From: Gigaspora margarita | Lineage: Eukaryota > Glomeromycota > Glomeromycetes > Diversisporales > Gigasporaceae | Direction of reading: 5' to 3' | Length of the DNA stretch: 64,000 nt | Assembly: GCA_009809945.1 (NCBI GenBank) | Contig: WTPW01000635.1 | Span: 13,281-77,280 of the forward strand | Shown here: positions 47,649 to 58,929 of the stretch, one piece after another | Layout: each line of letters begins with the position of its first letter | Position numbering within the stretch: the stretch's first letter is position 1 | Notes under the pieces: generated by a model | What the model saw: the letters and a program-made list of their open reading frames with translations, nothing else | Told to the model about the DNA's origin: nothing | Databases searched by the model: none | Program-made: the position numbers and the translations under genes

Positions 47649-48262
47649 ATTTGGGACCAAATTACTATTATCTTTTATATGCTAAAATCTAATGCTGCTT
47701 CTATAATAAGTACAGTTAGACCTCTCTAAATGCAACCTCTCTAATTGCATAACTTTCTAAATGCATAGCTTGACTTGGTCCCAACTCATATGTTACTTAT
47801 AGATTTTTATTTCCCTAAATGCATACCTCTCTAAATGAAAGGTTTTTTTATCAGCCCTTTACTATGCATTTAGAGAGGTCTGACTATATTTTTTATTAAG
47901 TTAAAAGCTCAAGTCAATTAACTGAAAGTTGCAGAGCCACTAAGATACATTTAATAGTAGTTAGATTATTCAATTTAGTCTAGTACATGCTAAGATATTA
48001 CTAAAACATGATTGGCCAACTATATAAAATTCCTAGTTTGTTAACTTAAAATTTTATATAGTTAGCCAATAATTTTTTAGTGATATTTTATCATTGACTG
48101 TGATGATTTGAATAATCTAACTACTATTAGATGTGTCTTATTAAGCTCTTCAACTTACAATTAATTGATTTGTGCTATTAACTTAATAAAAAATTACTTA
48201 TTATTGGAGCAGCTTCAGATTTTAGCATTTAATAAAAGTTGATATTGTTATTGTTCCAATAT
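47649..48262. mobile_element. Foldback split by a pogo-like MITE
   Basis: ATGCTAAAATCTAATGCTGC on the left mirrors GCAGCTTCAGATTTTAGCAT on the right. Inner arms pair through CTAATTTAATAGTAGTTAGATT-like sequence around a central loop near 48040. It carries the shared foldback module. Outer limits approximate. Confidence 0.75.
47713..47886. mobile_element. Pogo-like MITE nested in the 47649-48262 foldback
   Basis: Ends CAGTTAGACCTCTCTAAATG and CATTTAGAGAGGTCTGACTA are inverted with TA outside. CCTCTCTAAATGCA repeats internally. Confidence 0.88.
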
Positions 48263-48569
48263 AGTAATATTGCTAATCACTCATAGATTATTATTTAAAT
48301 ATATTTACAATTTTTATTTTTTTAACTTATTTTTTAATGATTTCTCTAAATTTTATTAAACCAATTATTCTAATTCAACTAAGTAAACTTGTTTAGCACT
48401 AAATTTTGTATGTAGATACAAAAAATTTTAAGACTTTTTTTAAAATTTCTTAGACTAACTCTTAATCAAAAAATTTGACAAAATTTGTTTATATTTTTAA
48501 AAAATAATCTGCAAATTTAGCTAATCAAATTAGAATACAATATATAGCACATTACTATAGATGCTACTG

Positions 48570-48805
48570 AAATTGATTTTTGAAAAATGTCTATTTCAGG
48601 TTTTGTAAAATAATTTAAAATTTTTTATAAGAAAGGGCAAATAAAATTTATATATTTATGTTTCTTATAATTTCATTTATTCAAAAAAAAAAATCAAAAA
48701 ATTTGAGTTTTAAGTAAAATAGGTCAAAAACAATTTTGGGAAAATTTTTTAATTTTGGGTCCTGAAACCCAAAATAATTTTGTCACCATATATAGCACAT
48801 TACAC
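48570..48805. repeat. Interspersed repeat, copy 2
   Basis: Matches 33566-33800: GGGCAAATAAAATTTATATA, TATGTTTCTTATAAT and AAAATAGGTCAAAAACAATTT-like motifs recur in order. Confidence 0.65.
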
Positions 48806-49066
48806 CCATAAAAACATATTAAACTTCTTAAAATATTATTAAATTAAAACTAATTTGCACCCTGGTGATAAACATTGTATTATATTACTTATGCCAGATT
48901 TGTATTATCTATAATAATTGTATAAAATGAATGATGCAATACTAGATATACAGCATAGGGTAAATGTTTTGTACAGTAAAGAAATATTTGCTTAGTGTAG
49001 TAAAGAAAAAAATATAGAAGGAAAAAAAAGTGTAAAAAAAAAGCAGTAGTAATTATATATATTTTT

Positions 49067-49645
49067 GCATATACCTGAAGCTGTATATTGGCAGTCTTTT
49101 ATTAAGGTTATTGGTCATGTGATCCAACAAGGTCCTACATTTGTACATTTGTAATAATCTACATATGTGCATTAATTACTATTTTAATTTCTACGCAGCT
49201 AACCAGTACTAAGCCACCTACCATATTTGAGCTGAACTTAATCAGCTGACCCATTTACAACTGGAAGATTTAACCAGAACTGCCCAGGTGATTAAATGAG
49301 CAGAAACATGCTAATGGTATTTGAGTTCAACTAGATGCATCCCTCGTTCTAATTTTTCTAGAAGTTTTTCATCCCTGAGACCAAATTACACTTTATCAAA
49401 TGAGAAAACCCTGTTAGAGCAGATTACTCAACATTTATCCAAATTGTTCAGAGAGCTCCAATCCTAAGCCAAGCCCAAGATGTGGCTGAGCTATTCAAAT
49501 ATGGTCCTACATCCTAATTCAGGTTATCTTTCATAGATTGTGTGTAGTTAAATTTTTACTGTTCATGAGACTTGAACTAGTGACCTTATGCTTAAAACAG
49601 TTAATGTCCTGGGAGCGCAACCACTATGCTATCATACTGCAGAAC
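49067..49645 (-). mobile_element. tRNA-headed SINE, about 580 bp
   Basis: Read on the minus strand, the 5' end has an A box TAGCATAGTGG (49621-49631) and a B box AGTTCAAGTCTC (49567-49578) in tRNA spacing. A body follows that matches the 52828-53566 SINE, for example GTAGATTATTACAAATGTAC and CAATAACCTTAATAAAAGAC. Flanking GTAATTATATATATTTT and GCAATTATATTTT look like a worn target duplication. The tRNA half is too altered to be a functional tRNA gene. Confidence 0.85.
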
Positions 49646-50474
49646 TAGCAATTATATTTTACAAAACCCTTATTTTTAAAAATTTTTAACTATAACATAA
49701 ACATCAGATTATTTTCAAGATTTAAGTGCACATTAAAGATCCAAAACTAATAATCCCAGAACAACAGTACTAATAGCACAATGCAAGCAACCTAATGCAA
49801 ATAGAAGTAACAATCTAGTACAAATACTTAGTAATAACCCAACACAAAGCTCTTAGTAACAAATGATTTAACACAAGCAATACAAAATTTAAAATAAAAG
49901 GCTAGCATGATGTTCAAATAAATATTGAATGAATATATGTATAGTGCAGAGTTGGTATATGACTAGGTACATTAGAAATAAGTTGTATGATTTCATTAAT
50001 TATATTAGTAGTTTAATTGGTTATGTGCCAACACTATGTACATTTTTTAGTGTTTATTGTTTAATTTGTTTAAAAGCTTAACTTATTTGGTATAATAATG
50101 AAATATAGTATAGAAAGCATTTTATATAGAGAACAAAGTTGTAAATAGTATTAGTAAATATTATAAAATATATATATATATTTTTAAATATTTAGATCAG
50201 ATTGACCAATAAGTGATATATATAAATGTTTAATCAGGTTGGGATCCTAAAGTAGTAATTGTACTCAGCCAAAAAATGTTACTTAGTTAACTAGCGAGTA
50301 AACTTATGGGTTACTTAGGTAATCAATAGATATACCTGGGCATAAATTCTTACTTGTCTTATCTGAGTAACTAGCATGTGATTGGTTATATGAAATATTG
50401 TAGCCAATCAAATTTTATATTTGTTTTATTATATAATCTGCTTAGTGATGTATCACAAGTATATTAATTTATAA
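49646..50474. other. AT-rich spacer, nothing recognised
   Basis: Scattered AGCACAATGCAAGCAACC-like motifs recall the 351-bp array downstream. No gene. Confidence 0.45.
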
Positions 50475-50619
50475 GGGTCAGCTAAAGCGGAGTTAATTCA
50501 ATATATGATCTACACACTGCATAAATTACATTATTGATATCTATATAACCTTCTAACAATAAATGCATCAAAAAGGTAACCCTTACCCTAACCAAATTTC
50601 ACTCCGCTTTAGCCGACCC
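50475..50619. mobile_element. Short MITE with GGGTCAGCTAAAGCGGAGT ends
   Basis: GGGTCAGCTAAAGCGGAGT mirrors ACTCCGCTTTAGCCGACCC. It is 145 bases and contains GTAACCCTTACCCTAACC near the right end. Target duplication unclear. Confidence 0.8.
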
Positions 50620-50689
50620 CAAGTTATAGCATATAAAATCCTTGTGTTTAATGACACCTATTAATTACAATTCATTATTAATATTTGAT

Positions 50690-50830
50690 TACCTAAGCAT
50701 TTTTAGATCTTTCTATTTGGGTATTACCAGGTATATCTACTCAAGTATTATTTGGATGAATCTACCTGGGTATTACTTAAATGAATCTACCTGGGTATTA
50801 CTTGGATGAATCTACCTGGGTAACTTTAGT
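50690..50830. repeat. Minisatellite, 25-bp CTACCTGGGTATTACTTGGATGAAT-type unit
   Basis: The core TCTACCTGGGTATTACTTGG occurs three to four times in direct order. The core CTGGGTA also appears in both orientations over 50230-50890. Confidence 0.85.
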
Positions 50831-51255
50831 CATTACCTGGTTAACCAATTAACTGCAAGTAACTCAAATAATACCCGACTCGAGTACAATCTCTACCTAA
50901 AAGTGATAATTAACTAATAATCATGAATTAATTATTTCAAAGTTTAATAACTAATGCTTTAAAAAATGTTATAATTTAAATTGCATAATTAATATTTTAA
51001 TCAAAAGTCAAAGTCTCATAATTAAATTTAGACAAAATAAGGTTAGAGAAAATTTGTATATAATAATAAAGGATTGAATAGATGCTTTTTTATTGTATGT
51101 GATAAACTAATAATAATAGTATAGATAATTCCTTAATAATAGCTTTAAATAGTTTTTAATTGTACAGTCAATTGATCTTAAACTTTGTTACTAAAATACA
51201 ATACAATTTACAAAAATTTTTTGCTAATGACTAATAATATTTTAGTTTAAGCTAT

Positions 51256-52210
51256 AAAATAAAAAATCATAAGTGACTTGATACATAATCAATAATCCAA
51301 ATAGAATTCTGAGTAAAACAAGTAATAATTAGCTACAATGTTAACACATAAATCAAGAAAGCATGATGCTAAACAATGTAAATATAAAAAAAATCAATAC
51401 TATAAACACATACTATAATATTATAGAATCTCTTAAACATCAATCCTTACTGCAATAAACAGTAACTTAAAGGTACCAAACATCACCACACATGGTATAC
51501 AAAATTACAAGAAAACAACAATCCAATTAGCAGTACTAATAGTAAACTATTATAAAAATAAGCCCTCATATTAGTTCAATTATGAATTAAGTTCAAAAAA
51601 TATAAAATGTACCAATATAAATAAAAAAATCTTAAGTAACTTGAAACATAATTGAGTAAAACAAGTAAATACAAGCTACAATATTAACAATAAATACACT
51701 AAATCAAGAAAACATGATAAACAATCAAGTCAATGTACACATAAAAAAAATCAATACTGTGAACACATACTATAATATTATAGAATCCCTTAAATATCAA
51801 TTTATACTGTATAAACAGTAACTTAAAAGCATGAAACATTAGCATGCATAGAATACAAAATTACAAAAAAATTATTATTCAATCAGCAGTACTTATAGTA
51901 AAATATTATAAAAACAAGTTCCCATATAAGAATCAAGTTCAATTAATTTAAAATTAGCTCAAATATAAAATAAAAAATCTTAAGTAACTTGATACATAAT
52001 CGATAATCCAAACATAATCCCAAGTAAAACAAGTAAAATCAAGCTACAATATTAATACATATATACAGTAAATTAAAAAGCATGATGATAAACAATCAAG
52101 TTAATATAAAAGCAATACTGTGAACACATACTATAATATTACAGAATTCCTTAAACATCAGCAAGCATGGCATACAAAATCACTAGAAATAACTATCCAA
52201 TCAGATGCCC
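51256..52210. repeat. Tandem repeat of about 351 bp, 2.7 copies
   Basis: Units starting near 51256, 51608 and 51960 share AAGTAACTTGATACATAATC, AACACATACTATAATATTA and GCATGGCATACAAAAT in order. The last unit is short. Confidence 0.9.
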
Positions 52211-52258
52211 AGAATTGCTAATATTACTTCACTTGTCTATAAACCATACTCTTCATTA

Positions 52259-52548
52259 GGTTCCACAATTTGATTTGATTTTCAAATATTTGAATCAAAT
52301 ATTTGATCAAATTCAAATTCAAATTTGACTATATTTGATTTGAAAAAATATCAAATCTGGCCAAATTTGATTTGACTTGACAAATATTTAATTTGATTTA
52401 AAATTTACTATAAAAATTCAAATTCAATTCAAATTCAAATCCAAATATTTGAATCAAATCAAATTCAAATAAGGGTCAATTTGATTTGATCAAATTCAAA
52501 TTGATGCAATATTTAATTTGATTTGAATTTGAGGAACCCTACTCTTTG
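52259..52548. mobile_element. MITE with an internal AAATTTGA expansion
   Basis: GGTTCCACAATTTGATTTG mirrors GATTTGAATTTGAGGAACC, flanked by ACTCTTCA and ACTCTTTG, a possible worn 8-bp duplication. The interior is almost wholly permutations of CAAATTTGAATTTGATTTG in both orientations. Confidence 0.7.
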
Positions 52549-52827
52549 TATTTCATACTTCATTCCTAGTATACAAAGATCTAAACCTTCTAAATAAAAA
52601 AAATATACTAGTTTAACTTTACCCAGCAATGTGTAACTACAAATCATCTACTCATGTGCATATTAAAAGAAATCAAGGTGACATATTATGCAAATACAGA
52701 TAAGCAACATATAAAAATGCAGTTATTCAATACATAATCAAAAGCAGATTTTGCTAACACTATTTTAGATTTCATTAACTATATTAAATAAGTATTAAAT
52801 AAAAAAAGCTCATCTAAATAAAATTTT

Positions 52828-53566
52828 TTTTTTTTATATTCCTTCAGGCATACACCCGAAGCCGCATGTTAGTGGTCTTTTATTAAGGTCATTAATCATG
52901 GGACCCAACTGGGCCCTACATTTGTTTGTACATTTGTAACAATCTACATATGTTCATCTATTACTAATTTCAATTTTACCATGGCTAATCGGCCAAAATA
53001 TTCTATTTCTATATTCCAACCGAAACCAATCGGCTGACCCATTTACAACTGAGGATTTTAACCAGAACTATCCAAGTAATTCTTATTCTAGCTAAACCTA
53101 ATCAGCTGACCCATTTACAACTGGGGATTTAACTGGAACTTATTCCAACCAAACTCAATCGGCCGACCCATTTACAACCAGAGGATTTTACCGGGACTGT
53201 CCAAGTATTTTTAAGAGGGAACCAGAACTAGCAGCAGACGAGTTCGACCAGACTCCAACCCCCATTCCAAATTTTCTAGAAGTTTTTCACCCCTGAGGCC
53301 ACATATCGCAGAGAAGTACTTGAAGACCAAAGACCTCATTAGAGCAAGTTACACAACATCTATCTGAAATGTCCGGAGAGCCTTTATCAAGCCAAACCTG
53401 ACATGTGGCTGAGCCGTCCAAACACGGTCCTAGCATCCTAATTCAAGTCATCCTTCACATGATCATGTGTAGTTATTTTGCTGTTCATAGGACTTGAACT
53501 GGTGACCTTATGTAAAGAAGCGGCAATGTCCTGGGAGCGAAACCACTATACTATCGACCCGCAGGA
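52828..53566 (-). mobile_element. tRNA-headed SINE, 739 bp, with 17-bp target duplication
   Basis: The minus strand starts TCCTGCGGGTCGATAGTA; A box TAGTATAGTGG (53543-53553) and B box AGTTCAAGTCC (53490-53500). It ends in an A run (52828-52836 on the plus strand as T). Exact flanking CATCTAAATAAAATTTT at 52811-52827 and 53567-53583 is a 17-bp target duplication, the mark of LINE-type retroposition. Its middle holds three diverged copies of GGCTGACCCATTTACAACT. Related to the SINE at 49067-49645. Confidence 0.93.
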
Positions 53567-53694
53567 CATCTAAATAAAATTTTAATAATGCAATTTAATC
53601 TTAACTGTTAAAGCAATATGTTAATAATGATAAAATTAATTTATATATTCTAGTCTGTGTTATTGCTAAATTTATGTCTATTCTGGATCATCAT

Positions 53695-53979
53695 AGGACC
53701 CTGAACATCTCTCATATAGATCATAACTGGATTTTGGCCAATTTTGACCTAATTTGCTAAAAATGACAAAATATATTTACTTTAATAACTTCTAATCCAG
53801 TAATCAGCATTGAATAAACTTTTTTGTTAGATGTGCCTCACTGAGAGCTTCATTTTAAAAAAAGGTTCATTCAATTTGGACCACTGGATACCAAGATAAT
53901 TGCTAAAAACTGTTTTTTGCTTATGTGTTTTTGCTAAAAAATTTCAAGTATGATCTCTATACTAGATGTCCAGGGTCCT
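53695..53979. mobile_element. AGGACCC hAT-like MITE, 285 bp, 8-bp TSD
   Basis: Ends AGGACCCTGAACATCTCTCA and (complement) AGGACCCTGGACATCTAGTA are inverted. Flanks are the exact duplication ATCATCAT (53687-53694 and 53980-53987). It matches 29897-30190 along its length. Confidence 0.93.
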
Positions 53980-54608
53980 ATCATCATTTTAGGATCAGTA
54001 TCTATTTAACATCTTGTTATAGAACAGATTTTATCTTTGAGCAAACTAGAAGATTCTAAAAATTATCACTAGTACAACTAGATACAAATAGTAAACATCC
54101 TTTTATACTTTTATACTTTTACTTTTGCCTGTTTATACTTTTACACTTCTATACTTTTGTACTTTTTTGAAAGATAGATAAACACTAGCTTTTTACTTTC
54201 CTATCTATTAGATTCAGATTCTCTTTTCCTCCTCTCTAATGTTTAGAAATAGTTATCTACCTTAAGTATTATACTATAAATAGATAAAATATATCTTTGC
54301 CAAATAAATACTCTCTTGCTCTTTGTTAAATAAATATACTGAACTGCTCTAGTGAAGTAATATTCCATTTGCACACTGCTTCATATCTTCTCTGACCCTT
54401 ATAAGATTCCTGTTGCCATGTATTGTGTTACAAGTACTATATAGAAGGCTATAGTCACTTGTAATATTTTAGTGCCTTCTGGCTGAAATATTAACAATAA
54501 CTGGAAATCATTAAAAATAGCCAGAACTTTTAGAACCCCTCTTTTTCTCTCTCTGCAAGAATATTTCTCTCTCTTTTCCCCTCCTCTTATTAAGTAATTG
54601 TTTTTGGT

Positions 54609-54744
54609 TTTCCTGTCAAATTGAAAAAGATTTGTTCAGAAGGGCATACTTGAAGCCTCTTGCTTTTGTAGCACTAGTATTTTTCTGTCAAATTGAAAAA
54701 GATTTGTTCAGAAGGGCATACTTGAAGCCTCTGCTTTGTAGCAC
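54609..54744. repeat. Tandem duplication, 72-bp period, in the LTR element leader
   Basis: CTGTCAAATTGAAAAAGATT followed by GTTCAGAAGGGCATACTTGA occurs at 54613 and again at 54685. The two copies are almost identical, so the duplication is recent relative to the element. Confidence 0.9.
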
Positions 54745-55841
54745 CCATTTGTTTTTTTTTGAATTATTTTCTTTAGACCCAGATCAGAACTTTTATTACC
54801 TTCTAGTAAATTTCAGATATATTTGACCTAACCCTTTTATTTCCCTTCTTAAATCAAAAACTTAATTTGTTACCTCTTAGACCTTTTATATGAGTAGAGC
54901 TTATTAAATCCATTTAGCACAAATTGAAGCACACAAAGCCAGTCATCCCACTTTTCTTGCAACTGAAGTTCTGAAATTACCTATTCAGATTTATTTTGCT
55001 CTGTTTGTTTTTTTATCTACTATCTACCATCAGCAATTTTGTACCTTTTGGTCAAAATACCAATTCACTTATTTTGCTAACTAATAAACTCAATAAACTA
55101 TTGGAGTACACTTTGAACTTTGCCAGCTTCAAATAAATTATAACACTGCTAGAGCTGCTGCTAGGAAGATTGTTTTTAGCTGCTGATATAGTAATTCTGA
55201 TCTTAATCCTGTTGAAGTTATCACTACTCTTCTTTGCTATTTTATCTGCTTTATGCTTCTTGCTATCCTACTTGTCATCTTTGAAGTTACTACCTTTGAT
55301 CTTTATATTGAAGGACCTATTCAAGCCACTTCTCTTTTCCAAACCCACATTAATAATTCTCTTGAAAATCTTATTCTTAGCTCTGTCCTCTAAGAAAATA
55401 ATGAGAATCTTAAATTTAGTATTTCATCTCATTTATGATTTATACTTATCTAAAAACTAGAAGATTTAGATAATTCAGATAATTTAGCTAGACCCTCTCA
55501 ATATCTTTTTTTACTTCTCTATAATTAACACTACTCAAGTTCAATTTCTTTCTTGCCTCCCACTTCCTTCTTTACCTCTTACCAAAATCTGTCTTGATCA
55601 ACCACTTCCTCATCCTCAAACTCCTCCTCCTAATCCAAATCAAATCTACTAATTTTTTAGAAATCTTAATCCTCTTCTATGAATTATTCAAACCCCTGTT
55701 GCCCTGCACTACCAGTTGTAAATGAACTATACCAAACTAATCTAACACTTAAAACTACTCCTATAAATACACCTCATCTACTATGTTAACAACATCCCTT
55801 TTTCATTCCTCAACCTGCTCCTTTTGACTACCAAATAATTA

Positions 55842-56442
55842 GAGAAGTGCAGTAAATCACGTAATTAGGGTTTACATAGGTCCGACCCCCCTCCCCTCTG
55901 TGATAGACTATTGACCAATCAAATTTCGTCTTTTTAATATTAAAAAAATTCAATAATGGTTTTGACCCCACGTACGATAACAGTCGCTACATAGTAAAGT
56001 CAAAATTTTACTATGTGAATCGGTTAAAGTTGCTTAAGTAAACTTGTACAGAAGATCAAAATACACTTAACTTAAAATTTTCATCAGTATTGGAGAAGTT
56101 TTTATTATTTGACATTTTGATTTTTTTGTTCGATAAAAATTTTAAAATATTTAAAAAAATACATTCGACGAATGTAAAAATTAAAAGTTAAATAATAAAA
56201 TCTTCTTTAATTTTGATAAAAATTTTATAGTATATGTATTTTGATATTCCAAACAGGTTTACTTAATCGATAATTATCGATTGATTTAGTAAAATTTAGA
56301 CTTTACTATGTAGCAACTTTCTGCGAATTTTTATTATAATAAATACTGCAATATTATTGGCTATTTTACTCTATATATATATATATAGGACGTGATAAAT
56401 GGGGACCCCCTCTAAAAAATTACATGATTTACTGCACTTCCC
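55842..56442. mobile_element. PIF/Harbinger-type foldback, AGTGCAGTAAATCA family
   Basis: Ends GAGAAGTGCAGTAAATCACG and (complement) GGGAAGTGCAGTAAATCATG are inverted, flanked by TTA on both sides. Internal arms CTACATAGTAAAGTCAAAAT pair. It lies within the LTR element and is a complete copy of the diverged one at 25101-25870. Confidence 0.85.
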
Positions 56443-58035
56443 TTAAAGTATGCCAAGTAACTACTCTTTAACACAACATACTAAACGAACCTAATCCTCA
56501 AACCAACCAAACACCTAATACAACTCCTCTTGACCCACCTTCTCTTCGAGTTGAACATCAAATATATCTTTATCAAATCAAAATTGTTGAATTTAACATA
56601 GTTGGAGCTTATCCTAACCTGACTTTTATTGAACCTGAAGTCTTAGAAGAAGAAATAGACTTAGAAGAAAATCTACAAGAAAAGATCTCAATGAAGAACA
56701 AATAGAAGAACCAAATGAAGAACTAGTTAAATCAGAAGAAGAATCTAAAGAACCTAACCAAGAAGAACAAATACTTTTAGAAACAGAATTAGAAGAAACT
56801 ATAGCTGAACCAAAAAGAAATCTGGCTAATAATGCTTTAAATGCTACTACCGGAGCTATAACTGCTCTTGCCCAGGCTATGAAAAGAGGTAGTAAAAAGT
56901 TGTTAATCAAAATTGATTTCTATTGAGGTGACAGAACCTAAGAATCTGTAACTTGAGTAGAAGAATTCAAATGTGCTGTTAAAGCCAACTATTGGAGTCC
57001 TGCTTGCCAATTAGAACTGGCTTGTGCATATATGAAAAATAATGCTCAAGAATGAATTAATAGTCTTGAGACTACCCTACCCAATTTCATAACCAAGACC
57101 AAGACAATGAGTATTTTGTTAGTTTTTCTTATATTTTCAAAGAAAAATTCAGTACCACTAAGCAAAAAGCTATCTGGCAAAAACAATTATTTGAAATAAA
57201 ACAATGCACAAATACTGTTGACACTTACATTAGCCATTTTAAACAACTCAAAGTAAGAGTAGACCCAACTGATGTCTTCTCTGCTTCAGTAATAATTCAA
57301 TTCTTTATTCAAAGTCTTTGCCCCAAATATGCTATGAATGTTTAAGCTTCTGAACCTGCTACCTTGAACCAAGCTATCACTGGAGCATGTAAATAGGAAA
57401 CTGAACAAATTATAACTGCTAACCATAATGCCAATAATACTAACCAAGTTCTTGAATGACTTACAAAAAAATTGCAAAGCTTAGTATTAATCTTGCAAAA
57501 AAACAAGCTGCACCTTCTCCTACTCCTGCCTATACTCTAATCAAAATAAAGACAGATCACAACAAGGAGCCACAAATGCTACCTGTTATTATTGGGATCA
57601 AAAAGAATATTTTATTCAAAATTGCTTTATCTAACACCATGATAATAAAAAAGACTATCAGGGATACCAATCCTGAGACTAAAGTAATAATTACTTCTCC
57701 TAAAACAACTAGTTCTATGATAGATCCAGATTTAGAAACTAAAGTAGGTCTAGGAACCAAAATTATAATAACTGCTCAGGATATAACCAGCCCAAAGCTA
57801 AAATCAGTCACATGATACAAACAGAAATAACTGAATTACTAATCCTTCAACAATCCAGATCCAGAAATTACTCTTCTACTTCTTATTCTTTTGATGTATA
57901 CACAATTGATACTGCTAATAACTATATTACATTAGCAAATTTAAAAGAACATAATATTTCAGAATAATTTACGAAACATAAAAAAACTGTAATATTATGT
58001 AAAATATTTTGAAAACTTGCGCAATATACAAATTA

Positions 58036-58082
58036 TGAAATATTACGTAAGATATTTCGAAATATTTCGAAATTTCTTACGT
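58036..58082. repeat. Near-perfect TTCGAAATATTTCGAA palindrome in the left end
   Basis: TTACGTAAGATATTTCGAAA mirrors ATTTCGAAATTTCTTACGTA around a CGAAATATTTCG centre. Close copies of TTTCGAAATA recur over the next 800 bases, as expected of subterminal sites bound by a CMC-type accessory protein. Confidence 0.75.
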
Positions 58083-58929
58083 ATTTTTCAAATATTTAAA
58101 AATATTTGAAATATTGAAAAAATGTGAGTGACGAATTATTAAACTAACTATCAATATTCTAGAAATTTAAATTAGACTATTCAATGAATCCTTTTTATAA
58201 ACTTAAATATGAGAATAAGTTCGCATTAGTTTGAAATAAATTGATTTAAAATGTTCAAATAAGATGGATAGAAAAATTGCAATTAAATATTCGAACTACA
58301 AAATTAATATTTTCGAAATAAATTAGAATTATTTTAAATATTGCACAATAAATTGAATCTTTAAAGTATATACCAGAAATATAAACAACATTTATTCATT
58401 CTAAATTTATTGATATATAAGGGCTTATTAGAAGTGAATAAAAAGTTTTTAATAAGAGAAATTTAATCGTAGGTCTAATAATTAATTAAATAAATCTTTT
58501 TCGCAACGTTATAAGACTATTAACAGTAATAAACAAAGTAAACAAAAGTCAAAAGTAAATATTAAGCATCAACTAATTTGAAATTTATTCAAAATATTTT
58601 GAAATAAATAGAATCATATTTATTTACTTCAAATACCGAGTTAAAATATTTATTATTAAATAATAAATATTTCAGAATAACATCTAAGTGGTATAAAATG
58701 TATTATAAAAATTGATAGTGTTTAAATACAATTCGATTAAATTTAAAGATTTTTGATTCAGTTTATTNGAAGTNATTCATTATTTAATAAAATANTTAAT
58801 TTTGATNTTTAATTTTTCTATTATATTCANANTATTTCGAAATAATTCTCANTTATTAGAATTTTTCAAAGTTCACTACCATCTATTATCTATATAATTT
58901 AGTTATAATTATTTCGCAAACGTGCGAAT

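Larger units (their letters stand above)
54100..57960 (+). mobile_element. Broken 5' part of an LTR retrotransposon, gag region (Ty3-like)
   Basis: The stretch is GC-richer and pyrimidine-rich. From about 54840 plus-strand frames give a Pro/Leu-rich N-terminal gag segment (near 55540-55660), an acidic Glu-rich segment (about 56630-56790) and a capsid-like segment (about 56800-57330), followed by basic sequence where a nucleocapsid would lie. A LTR-like leader may occupy 54100-54600, but its limits are not fixed and no second LTR, protease, RT or integrase is seen before the boundary near 57965. It is broken in more than half a dozen places and also carries the 601-bp MITE at 55842, so it is an old fossil. 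Confidence 0.65.

Noticed and set aside
49567-49645. A tRNA gene on the minus strand
   Set aside because: A and B boxes are present, but the cloverleaf is not convincing and a repeated SINE body follows, shared with 52828-53566.
55170-55460. Leu-rich plus-strand frame resembling a membrane protein
   Set aside because: It lies inside the decayed gag leader region; hydrophobicity follows from pyrimidine-rich composition.
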